A stretch of 33,798 bases of DNA, taken from positions 1-33,798 of IMG/VR virus record IMGVR_UViG_3300020439_002420, one strand, 5' to 3'. A program made the position numbers and the translations under genes. A model generated the notes under the pieces. The model saw only the letters and a program-made list of their open reading frames with translations. It was not told where the DNA came from and searched no databases. Within the stretch, counting starts at the first letter, position 1. Each line of letters opens with the position of its first letter. The stretch is from a virus. This document shows, one piece after another, positions 1-6,995 of this stretch.

Positions 1-52
1 TGTAGCTTGGCGCGAGGTTTGGGACAATTTTAAAAATATATGGGACAGTTTT
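1..52 (-). repeat. Putative right terminus of the phage with two transposase-site-like repeats
   Basis: The window opens with TGTAG, the 5'-TG expected at the ends of Mu-like elements. Two near-identical 14-mers follow, at 18-31 (TTTGGGACAATTTT) and 39-52 (TATGGGACAGTTTT). They match at 12 of 14 positions and start exactly 21 bp apart, about two helical turns. Mu carries paired MuA-binding sites with similar spacing just inside its right end. The last gene of the phage map stops at 74, leaving only this short non-coding tail. That base 1 is the true terminus is inferred, because no flanking host DNA or target duplication is visible. A terminal repeat of an IS21-type element is an alternative. 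Confidence 0.45.
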
Positions 53-73
53 CCGGCCACTACCGGCCCCTAT

Positions 74-880
74 TTATACATTCGAGATGATCAGCTCACT
101 GGCACGGGTATCCTTCGAATTCTTCCCCGCGATGCTATAATGCAGATCAACCTCAATGAACTTGAAATCTGAAAACAGCTCCCGGATTTTTGCCCGGTCA
201 TTGATGCTCATGACGAATTTGCCTTTGATGCACTTCAGCAGCCGAGCCATATATTCAAAACTGTCCCTGGCAAACATGTCCTTGCCGTAATCTTCCTCAC
301 AATCGAAATAGGGCGGGTCCAGATAAAACAGGACATCTTCCCGATCATATTTCTTGATAAAGTCCGCCCAGTCCAGGCACTCGATCACCACCCCTGCAAG
401 GCGCTCATGAACGTCCTGGAGCATGGGTTCCAGTGTGGTCAGATTGAACCGTCCAGGACGGCCGGGTGACACGCCGAAAGTCTGGCCGGTGACCTTGCCG
501 CCAAATGACGTTTTCTGCAGGTAGAGGAATCGGGCAGCACGCTCCAGATCAGTGAGAGTATTGCTGTCCTGGGCCACCAGGCGCTGGAACTCATCACGGC
601 TGGTGATCTGGTAGCGCAACATCTCAATGAACGGCGTATAGTGCTTATTGAGGATCCGGAACAGGTTAACAACATCCCGGCTATAATCGTTGATCACCTC
701 CGCCTTGGGGATACGGGTTCTCCGGAAGAAAATCCCGCCCATGCCGACAAAGGGCTCCGCATAGGTGGTGTGGTCGATTTCCGCTATCAAAGACACCAGG
801 CGTTTGGCGAGTTTGTTCTTGCCGCCCAGCCAGGGGGCGACGGGTTTTGCCGGGGCGACTGCTTTATACATGGACTCCAT
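74..880 (-). CDS. dam: D12-class DNA N6-adenine methyltransferase (Dam-like)
   Basis: This 268-aa protein should transfer a methyl group from S-adenosylmethionine to adenine N6 in DNA. It has the D12-class order: a PWLGGKNKL segment (about residues 16-24, the PFxWxGGK-type motif), AEPFVGMGG (41-49, the SAM-binding FxGxG motif) and the catalytic DPPY (188-191). Its length is usual for Dam-type enzymes. It is the last gene before the putative phage end, where Mu carries its DNA-modification gene mom, so protection against host restriction is the likely role. A second in-frame ATG lies at 871; neither start has a strong ribosome-binding site. The recognition sequence cannot be read from the sequence; GATC is only the family default. 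Confidence 0.9.
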   Translation of the reverse strand: MESMYKAVAPAKPVAPWLGGKNKLAKRLVSLIAEIDHTTYAEPFVGMGGIFFRRTRIPKAEVINDYSRDVVNLFRILNKHYTPFIEMLRYQITSRDEFQRLVAQDSNTLTDLERAARFLYLQKTSFGGKVTGQTFGVSPGRPGRFNLTTLEPMLQDVHERLAGVVIECLDWADFIKKYDREDVLFYLDPPYFDCEEDYGKDMFARDSFEYMARLLKCIKGKFVMSINDRAKIRELFSDFKFIEVDLHYSIAGKNSKDTRASELIISNV

Positions 881-908
881 ATCAAAACTCAGTTAAAAAC
901 CCTCCATC

Positions 909-990
909 GATCCGCTGGGTCGATAAGTGGGGGGCGGGTTATCCCGTGCAGTGGTTGTGCACTGCGGTTCGGATCGTTGCCGCGATCCGA
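909..990. promoter_or_regulatory. Intergenic segment with two hairpins and three GATC sites ahead of the methylase gene
   Basis: The 121-bp gap between the acyltransferase-like gene and the methylase holds two adjacent perfect inverted repeats: GCAGTG/CACTGC (948-953 with 960-965) and TCGGATCG/CGATCCGA (969-976 with 983-990). Three GATC sites fall at 909-912, 972-975 and 984-987, two of them inside the second stem. No T-tract follows on the minus strand, so this is not an obvious Rho-independent terminator. It may be a processing or translational control element, or an autoregulatory site for the methylase. GATC looks common throughout this G+C-rich sequence, so the clustering may be chance. 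Confidence 0.35.
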
Positions 991-1001
991 CCCCCTGCCT
1001 A

Positions 1002-1523
1002 CTAAGGAGCAGAGGTTTTTCCTTCAAATCTCATCAGCCACCTCCTCCCCTTACAGTCCACCACCGGCCCGCAGCGCACCATATTGAAGCCGGCGCGGCG
1101 GAGGACCCGTTGCAGGCTGGGGCGCATCAGGGCCAACACCTCCTGCGCCTGATGCAGGTTGCGCAAATAATCCAGGCCGGCGGCCAGGAACTTACACACT
1201 TTGACCCGGTCAAGCGCCGGGTGGCCGGCTTTGGGAGAAGGCATACATAGCCGGCTGACCTCCATCGCGCCTTCTGACAGCTGATAGTCTGGTAGATATT
1301 TCTTTAAAGGCAAGTCCGGGCCGAGACACAGCCGGGCGGTGGCCACGGGCCATTCCTCAAAAAAAACCAGCACATGGGCTGCCCGGCGGTCATATCCGTC
1401 CGTCTCTATTGCGCCCAGGTCCAGCGGCTCCCAGGGGCGCTCCTCGGCAAAATGCCGGTGCCGCAGGTGGCGCGCGGCATCAATCAGTTCTGGCGTATCC
1501 GCAATCATAAAATACAACCCCAT
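1002..1523 (-). CDS. LuxI-type (autoinducer synthase-like) GNAT-fold acyltransferase
   Basis: The 173-aa product carries the pattern of acyl-homoserine-lactone synthases: R21, F25 and W31 (in RHRHF...W), E40-x-D42-x-Y-D45, R64 (TARL) and E88-V-S90-R91. From memory of EsaI (R24, F28, W34, D45, D48, R68, E97, S99, R100) the first five are offset by a constant three residues, and the E-x-S-R spacing is kept. Such enzymes take an acyl chain from acyl-ACP or acyl-CoA and pass it to S-adenosylmethionine or, in FeeM-type relatives, an amino acid. The gene is tail-proximal, its start overlaps the previous stop (TAATG), and GGGAGA precedes the ATG. The substrate is unknown. Mu Mom is also predicted to have a GNAT fold and sits at the same genomic place, so a nucleic-acid role is the main alternative. 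Confidence 0.75.
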   Translation of the reverse strand: MGLYFMIADTPELIDAARHLRHRHFAEERPWEPLDLGAIETDGYDRRAAHVLVFFEEWPVATARLCLGPDLPLKKYLPDYQLSEGAMEVSRLCMPSPKAGHPALDRVKVCKFLAAGLDYLRNLHQAQEVLALMRPSLQRVLRRAGFNMVRCGPVVDCKGRRWLMRFEGKTSAP

Positions 1524-2302
1524 TAGACCATCTCCCGTATATTGATCGTGGTCTGATATTCATTGAGCATTTTGCGGAATGTGGGCTGGCCCACATCCAG
1601 CACGCCATAAATCAACTGCCGCTGGACATAATCATGATCCATGTCCGGGATCATCAAGACCGCTCGGCCAACGGCGCGCTCGCTGAGCGCATAATAGTCG
1701 GTCCAGGCCTCGTCCTCGGTGAGGTAGCTGAGCTTGGTCTGGAATCCCCGACACGCCCCGCTGGGCGCCGGAATGAACGCGCCGCTGCTTAACTGGGTGC
1801 CCGATCCGGTCTTGATATAACGATAATCCGCCTTCCAGCCCATATTCCAGGTGGGCTGAAACGCCGGACCGATGATCAGCCGGCCCAACTGCAACAGCCC
1901 GCCGGGCACCGTACCGCCCAGCACCTTGACCTGCCACCATCGATACGCCGGCGGCGCGGTGAGGTGGGCAAGGCCGTGCGCCCGACCGTCCTCGCGGATC
2001 ACCGTGCCGTTGCGAAATGGCCCTGACGCCTTGATCACTGTACCGGTGGCGAGCCCGCCTTGCGTCGCCGCGGCGCGGATCTCCCATGTGGCGTCAGGCC
2101 CCGCATTGGTATAAAGGAGAGCAATCAGGTCCGGCGCCATCGCCTGGCCCAGGTCAATCTGTAGCGTGGCGTCGGCCGTCGTGCTCTGGTGGATGTCGCG
2201 GGGTTGTTGAGCGGCAAGCATCGTCGCCGGCATATCCGCATGTTCGCCGATCGTGTTGACGACGTCATAATCGTAGGAATCTGCAAGTATTATGGTGCCC
2301 AT
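1523..2302 (-). CDS. Putative minor tail or tail-tip protein
   Basis: This 259-aa protein has no family I recognise. It starts with a beta-rich segment followed by a jelly-roll-like stretch (repeated beta hydrophobic patterns, a WEIRAAAT segment and a RWWQVKV segment near residues 120-127) that resembles discoidin-type carbohydrate-binding domains. The C-terminal half is rich in Y, W and D. GTG at 2305 and ATG at 2302 are both in frame; the ATG is preferred. It lies between a tail-region protein and the LuxI-like gene in a continuous run with overlapping ends, so a distal tail role is inferred from position. Confidence 0.55.
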   Translation of the reverse strand: MGTIILADSYDYDVVNTIGEHADMPATMLAAQQPRDIHQSTTADATLQIDLGQAMAPDLIALLYTNAGPDATWEIRAAATQGGLATGTVIKASGPFRNGTVIREDGRAHGLAHLTAPPAYRWWQVKVLGGTVPGGLLQLGRLIIGPAFQPTWNMGWKADYRYIKTGSGTQLSSGAFIPAPSGACRGFQTKLSYLTEDEAWTDYYALSERAVGRAVLMIPDMDHDYVQRQLIYGVLDVGQPTFRKMLNEYQTTINIREMV

Positions 2303-2306
2303 CACT

Positions 2307-2660
2307 CTATCCCCATAAGCTCAGCAGGGTCCGGCCCTGGGCAGGCTGCTCGGTGACCCCGGTGATGATAAAATTCCTGCCGGTCTCAAGCCCGAAACGG
2401 GGATATTTAACCGTCACGGTCTGCCCGCAGGAAAACATAAAATTATGACCGAAGATTTGGGCGGTGAAGCGGTCCCGCGCGACCTTCAGCAGGTTAAACT
2501 GACGCTGATTTTCCGTGGCCGCAGCGACGCTGTCCTGTAATAATGTCGGAATCTCCAATGTGCGGGCGTTTCGCACAAACACCTTAACCCCTGCGTCCTC
2601 GCTCTTGACGATGCGCGCCGCCTGGGTCACCTTGGCGATGCGGTCAGGATCAGCAGCCAT
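2307..2660 (-). CDS. Small tail-region protein of unknown function
   Basis: The 117-aa product has an N-terminal half with helix-like character and a beta-rich C-terminal half ending in a TLLSLWG motif. The FGLETGRNFIITGV segment looks like a structural beta-strand pair, as seen in siphovirus tip proteins. Its ATG overlaps the stop of the membrane-protein gene (TGATGG) and GGAGGCGAA supplies the ribosome-binding site. I do not recognise a named family; a minor tail role is inferred from its neighbours. Confidence 0.55.
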   Translation of the reverse strand: MAADPDRIAKVTQAARIVKSEDAGVKVFVRNARTLEIPTLLQDSVAAATENQRQFNLLKVARDRFTAQIFGHNFMFSCGQTVTVKYPRFGLETGRNFIITGVTEQPAQGRTLLSLWG

Positions 2661-3019
2661 CAGTTCGCCTCCCAGAAAATATTACCGAAATCCTCACATG
2701 TTTCCGCCTGCCAGGCCTTTTCGGTATGGCCCGCCTCAAGCCGGTTGAGGATCGGCCGCAACAGGTTAAACAACCACCAGTCATAAACATGCACCAGTGC
2801 GGATATCACCACGTCCGGGGAAAAACCCAACAGGCTCGCCCCATGTTGATCAATGCTGATCAGCTGATTAAAGGCATAGGTCTGCACCCGCCCCGAGGAG
2901 AGTAAAAACACCAGCCCCCAGAACCCCGCTTTATAAATCAGCATGGGCAGCCAGTAGGGCAGCAGCAGGATCATCAACCCCGTCATGATTAAGGTCCCTT
3001 TTAAAGGCACTTTTTTCAT
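2660..3019 (-). CDS. Small membrane protein in the tail module
   Basis: The start is placed at 3019 because AAGGTG sits a few bases before that ATG and a longer reading from 3103 would overrun the 44-aa gene upstream. The 119-aa product begins MKKVPLKG and has one or two hydrophobic segments (about residues 9-27 and 31-43, rich in L, M, I and aromatics), then a less hydrophobic, aromatic C-terminal part. It is not obviously secreted. Membrane proteins in this position could serve DNA entry, superinfection exclusion or lysis; the sequence does not decide between them. Confidence 0.6.
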   Translation of the reverse strand: MKKVPLKGTLIMTGLMILLLPYWLPMLIYKAGFWGLVFLLSSGRVQTYAFNQLISIDQHGASLLGFSPDVVISALVHVYDWWLFNLLRPILNRLEAGHTEKAWQAETCEDFGNIFWEAN

Positions 3020-3077
3020 ATGTTCACCTTGTTTTCCCGGTAATGCGGACCGGGCGCATTGACCCGGTCCTGTATAT

Positions 3078-3212
3078 TTAATGTCGGTGTTGTTTCCGGC
3101 CACTGCGGCCGCCGCCGGATCCCTGGGTGTCTTCGCGGCGGGCGATTTTAAACCCTAAAAATCCCGCGAAAACCGCAACGGCCAAAATCGCCAGAGCCAG
3201 TCCGATTGACAT
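3078..3212 (-). CDS. 44-aa single-pass membrane peptide
   Basis: A short ORF starting MSIGLALAILAVAV has an excellent ribosome-binding site (GGAGGTGATC) seven bases before its ATG at 3212. Residues 3-20 are one hydrophobic helix, followed by KIARRE and a glycine- and basic-rich tail ending in HRH, so the expected topology is N-out/C-in. It lies between the 107-aa tail-region gene and the 119-aa membrane protein. It resembles small phage membrane proteins in general and I cannot assign a family. It could act together with the next gene. Confidence 0.6.
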   Translation of the reverse strand: MSIGLALAILAVAVFAGFLGFKIARREDTQGSGGGRSGRKQHRH

Positions 3213-3232
3213 GCTGATCACCTCCTCTCTTT

Positions 3233-3556
3233 TTAAAAATTCGCATAGGGCGCGAGCCAGATCGTGCCCGGCTTGACGACCCCGGTCGGCGCCGGATTAA
3301 ACGGATCGCCGGTCGGGTCCAGCGCCTCGATATCCCCCTCCAAAAGCACCCGCAGCTGCCGCATCACGGTATAGAGTCCCAGAAGCTCCATCTTTTCTTC
3401 GTCCGGCAGATTGACCACCGTGGGGGCGCTCAGGAAATCGCGTGCGTCAAACATGCGATCGAGCTTGGTGATGTCCGTATAAATATCCTCCAGGCCCGCC
3501 GCCATCGCCCGCGCCTTTTGAATGACCATCTGCACATCGCTCTCGTTAACTGTCAT
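3233..3556 (-). CDS. Small protein following the tail tip/fibre gene, unknown
   Basis: The 107-aa protein is mostly helical and acidic in its first 80 residues, then proline-rich with a TIWLAPYANF end. It follows the large tip/fibre gene directly: the stop at 3558 is two bases from its ATG, and TAGGAGC provides the ribosome-binding site. Small proteins in this position are sometimes fibre assembly chaperones, but there is no family signature, so this is position-based inference only. Confidence 0.55.
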   Translation of the reverse strand: MTVNESDVQMVIQKARAMAAGLEDIYTDITKLDRMFDARDFLSAPTVVNLPDEEKMELLGLYTVMRQLRVLLEGDIEALDPTGDPFNPAPTGVVKPGTIWLAPYANF

Positions 3557-3557
3557 T

Positions 3558-6500
3558 TTATGCTCCTATCCCTGAATGTGACCCTGAGCCGGACAGGCTC
3601 AAGATATGACCGTTTTTCTTAATCCCATCACCCTTGGGGCCGCCGGCGCCGCCCGCATAGGTCGCGCCTTGACCTGAGGCTCCGGCCTGCGGCGTAATCC
3701 CGCTCACCCCGCCACCAGTCCCGCCATTGCCGGCGCCGGATGCACCCGCACCCCCGGTGCCGCCGCCGGACGTGGTGCCAGGATTGCCCGCTGTGCCGTC
3801 ACTGCTGCCCGGCGCGTTACCACCAGACCCGCCACCGCCATTGGGCCAGCCGCCACCACCGCCGCCGCCGCCATAAAAGAAATACTCGCCGCCGGAAAAT
3901 ATGCGCGCGCCGCCACCACCACCGCCGCCGCCGGATCCGCCGGAAATCACCCCATTATTAACCAGTGTAAGATCCTCATTAAGTATCACTCCATGCCCGC
4001 CTGGACCGCCATTACCGCCCGCCTGAGTACCACCACCAGACCCGCCATTGCCGCCGGCGCCCCGGATTGTGACCCCGGTATTAATGTTGAGTGTTAAATT
4101 TATGGTCGCGGCCGCGGGCCAGACGCCGGTATCAATGGCATTGCCGCTTGTTGCAGTGATGCTATTGCTTACAGTGACCGTAAAATTAACGTCCGACTGG
4201 CCGTCATACCCCAGCGAATCCGCAAGCGTGCGCATATTAAGTGGCTGACCATTGTTATGTGTTGCGGATGCTGTAAATGCCGACGGCGGATCGCCGCTGT
4301 CGCCCTTGCCGCTGATCAGGTCCCACACACTGTTCGAGCTGTTGCTCGCGGGCGGCGCGACGCCGGTGATGCCGGCCGAATTGGTGCTGGTGCAGATGAA
4401 AAAGCGTTCCTGATAGCTCACCGTCTGGCCCAGATAATAGGTCGCGGCCGCCGAATACACGCCGCGATAATCGGCCTTATACAGCTCTGGTGCGGTCCAG
4501 TCGGCCTGAATTGACCCGTCGCCATTTTTAATGGCCCGGCTCACCCATGTGGTGCCGGCGCCGGGCACATCCTGCCAGCCCACAGGATTTTCGCCGCTCG
4601 GCGTGCCGGGCTTTGTAGCACTCACATAAAATTTAAAATCGGTATAGCGGCCCTCATTCCCTACCGCACCTTGGGGCCCAAAGGCAATATTTGTCGCCTT
4701 AGTTCCGACTGCAGACAACGCGGCGTCCAGGTAAAGCTTAAGCCCCTCCGGAGCGGCGACCTCTCTCTTCAGGACGCCGTCCATATAATATCGGACATAG
4801 GCCCCATCATATGTAATCGAGAATACAGTATCATCTGGGCTATATGATCCGAAACCACCCTTCGGTGCGCCGCTCTCATAGATGTAAGCGCTGCCGTCCA
4901 AATGTATGTACCAGGCATAATCCAGCGACGTGTAATTAGAATCCAGTTCCGGGTCTGTGTTCAGTCCGAGCATATAATGTCCGACAGACCCTGTTTTAAA
5001 CGTGACATATGCCCCGTTTACATGAGCTTCTTCGCTCCGCGCCCCGGATGTCCCCCACACGCTGCTGCCTGTGATCTTCTCAATAATATTTGACTTTGTA
5101 ATAACCCCGGTACCTGTTGGTACGAGCGTAAAATTCGCCGGGCCCTCGATGCGCGACCAGGCATAATCCGCCGGATTTGTGCTCTCGGTCGGGGCGCTCT
5201 TGTTATAGGCGAGCCCGATATAGGTCCGCGACCCCGGGGCGCCGTTGGTAAAATTGATGGTTCCGTCCGCGCTGTCGGCATAGGCGATCCAGGTATATAG
5301 TGACTGACCGTCCGATCCCGCCGGACCCTGGATGCCTTGCGGACCCTGGTCCCCGTCCGCGCCCTTGATCAGGGACCAGGCATAATCGGCTGGATTTGCG
5401 CTTTCCGTCGCCGATGTTTTATTATAAGCCACCCCGATATAGGTCCGCGCGCCGGGCGCACCGTTGGTAAAATTCAGCGTGCCATCGGCGCTATCGGCAT
5501 AGGCGATCCAGGTGTATAGCGATTGCCCGTCCGCGCCCGCCGGCCCCTGAATGCCTTCTGGGCCTTGCTCGCCAACCAATCGGATCGCATTAGTCCACGT
5601 CCCCCCCTCGCCGATCTTGTGACGCATATAAATATCGCCGTCGGTGAACGTGCTATGCCATCCCGACACCCCGTCGACCGAATACTCGGTGATCAGGCCG
5701 TCTCCGTCCGCGCCCGCCGGCCCATCAGGCCCCCGTAAATTCCCGCGCAGCGTCCAGGAGAGCACCCCGGTTTTTTCATAAAAATCGCCGCCCGTCTGGT
5801 CCAGATAATAATCCCCCAGGCTGCCGAGCGATCCGGCCGGCGCGCCGGTGCCGTTATGCCATTCGGCACCTGTCCGGCTCACAATCTCCGCCTGACTATG
5901 CACGCGATAGGTAGGCTCAAAGCTGTGTTTTAATTGCCAGACAGGCGGCAGAGTTACCTGCCGTTGCAGCTGATGCAGATGCCGATCGTCCAGGGTTTTT
6001 ACCGCTGCGCCAAAATCGACGATATCCAGGATAATCTTACCGTTCCAGTCCACATACCAATAGCCGCCCACCGAGCGCATCACCGCATCCAGCGCCTGGG
6101 CGCCGGATATGGCGGACGCCATATGCAGGCCCACCGTCGCCGTAGTCTTGCCATTCAGCGCCGCGACCATGCCGGGATCCAGGGTGATGTCCTCCATGTC
6201 CGTGAACTCCAGCAGCCGCGCAATCATGTCGCCCGCAGAGCTGACATAGCCGCCTGTGCTATCCCCGCGCACGTCTGCGGTGATCAACCCTGCGGGCAGC
6301 GCCCCGAGGCGGAAAAGGCCCTTGCTCAGGTCGGTCTTGTATTTACCCGGCAGCGGCGTCCAGGCCGCAAGATCGGTTGTATCTCCATCGCTGATCAGCG
6401 GGGCGGCCATGTCATACACCCCGTCAATCGCCTGGACGCTGCGAAAATGCACCTGATAAATCAGGTCCGTGGCATCCACCAGCACCGGCTCCATATTAAA

Positions 6501-6995
6501 GACCTGGCCAAACGTCGCCGGTTTTTGAATATCTTTTAAATCCACCGGCCCTTCGGCGCCGCCGGCGCCCGTATAGGCCGGGAGGGAGAGCGGAGCGTCA
6601 AATCGCGCGGAGAAGTCGCTTAAACTGAGGATCATTTCCGCCTCGTTAAAGCTCATATCCTCCACAGGCCCCGAATAGCGCAACACATAGGCCCCGAAAT
6701 CATCCCCGTCGCCGACCCAGATGCGCACGCGAAAGCCGGTATAATGATATTGAGTCACCTCATCCATGGCGCCGTCCGATATCAAGACGGCGAGCTGGCC
6801 GACGCTGGGCGCGCTGCCGGCGCCCTCGAACTCGTCCAGGAAGATTTCGCGGCCGAATGAGACATCCCCCTTCAACCGGTCGCGCCAGAGCATGCCATTG
6901 ATCACTGCCGGGCCCGGCGCGCCATGGCTGAACCGCAGGACCTCCTCGGCCCCGGCCGCCGGATTATAACAGGTGATTTCGGCGAGGATAATCAT
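3558..6995 (-). CDS. Large tail tip/fibre protein with collagen-like, lectin-like and glycine-rich regions
   Basis: This 1145-aa protein is likely the tail-tip or receptor-binding protein. Residues 1-370 form a structural N-terminal region of the type that follows the tape measure in siphovirus tails. Gly-X-Y collagen-like runs occur near residues 421-431, 478-490 and 551-563; the last two begin two nearly identical 73-residue modules. Residues about 630-780 look like a beta-sandwich lectin domain (tryptophan, tyrosine and DGVLKREV-type strands). The last 160 residues are extremely glycine-rich with N, S and aromatic interruptions, recalling polyglycine-II adhesin tips of some phages. Its ATG overlaps the tape-measure stop (ATGA). 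Tip assignment comes from position and composition, not from a recognised catalytic motif. Confidence 0.75.
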   Translation of the reverse strand: MIILAEITCYNPAAGAEEVLRFSHGAPGPAVINGMLWRDRLKGDVSFGREIFLDEFEGAGSAPSVGQLAVLISDGAMDEVTQYHYTGFRVRIWVGDGDDFGAYVLRYSGPVEDMSFNEAEMILSLSDFSARFDAPLSLPAYTGAGGAEGPVDLKDIQKPATFGQVFNMEPVLVDATDLIYQVHFRSVQAIDGVYDMAAPLISDGDTTDLAAWTPLPGKYKTDLSKGLFRLGALPAGLITADVRGDSTGGYVSSAGDMIARLLEFTDMEDITLDPGMVAALNGKTTATVGLHMASAISGAQALDAVMRSVGGYWYVDWNGKIILDIVDFGAAVKTLDDRHLHQLQRQVTLPPVWQLKHSFEPTYRVHSQAEIVSRTGAEWHNGTGAPAGSLGSLGDYYLDQTGGDFYEKTGVLSWTLRGNLRGPDGPAGADGDGLITEYSVDGVSGWHSTFTDGDIYMRHKIGEGGTWTNAIRLVGEQGPEGIQGPAGADGQSLYTWIAYADSADGTLNFTNGAPGARTYIGVAYNKTSATESANPADYAWSLIKGADGDQGPQGIQGPAGSDGQSLYTWIAYADSADGTINFTNGAPGSRTYIGLAYNKSAPTESTNPADYAWSRIEGPANFTLVPTGTGVITKSNIIEKITGSSVWGTSGARSEEAHVNGAYVTFKTGSVGHYMLGLNTDPELDSNYTSLDYAWYIHLDGSAYIYESGAPKGGFGSYSPDDTVFSITYDGAYVRYYMDGVLKREVAAPEGLKLYLDAALSAVGTKATNIAFGPQGAVGNEGRYTDFKFYVSATKPGTPSGENPVGWQDVPGAGTTWVSRAIKNGDGSIQADWTAPELYKADYRGVYSAAATYYLGQTVSYQERFFICTSTNSAGITGVAPPASNSSNSVWDLISGKGDSGDPPSAFTASATHNNGQPLNMRTLADSLGYDGQSDVNFTVTVSNSITATSGNAIDTGVWPAAATINLTLNINTGVTIRGAGGNGGSGGGTQAGGNGGPGGHGVILNEDLTLVNNGVISGGSGGGGGGGGARIFSGGEYFFYGGGGGGGGWPNGGGGSGGNAPGSSDGTAGNPGTTSGGGTGGAGASGAGNGGTGGGVSGITPQAGASGQGATYAGGAGGPKGDGIKKNGHILSLSGSGSHSGIGA
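5127..5564 (-). repeat. Two tandem 219-bp units (73 aa each) in the tail tip gene
   Basis: Residues 478-550 and 551-623 of the tip protein are a direct duplication with exact 73-residue period. Each starts with a GPxGIQGPAG collagen-like run, then DGQSLYTWIAYADSADGT, a NFTNGAPG loop, a TYIG strand and ends with PADYAWS. Nucleotide identity is also high, so the duplication is fairly recent or kept alike by recombination. Confidence 0.9.

Noticed and set aside
3019-3103. Longer start for the 119-aa membrane protein
   Set aside because: The extra 28 residues overlap the 44-aa gene and lack a ribosome-binding site, whereas AAGGTG precedes the inner ATG.
3600-4075. CCGCC/GCC-rich tract as a CRISPR-like or DNA repeat array
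   Set aside because: The repetitiveness comes from glycine codons in the tip protein; there are no conserved repeats with spacers.
5934-6539. Plus-strand open frame of 201 codons inside the tip gene
   Set aside because: It lies fully opposite a coding region, lacks a plausible ribosome-binding site context and has no domain pattern.
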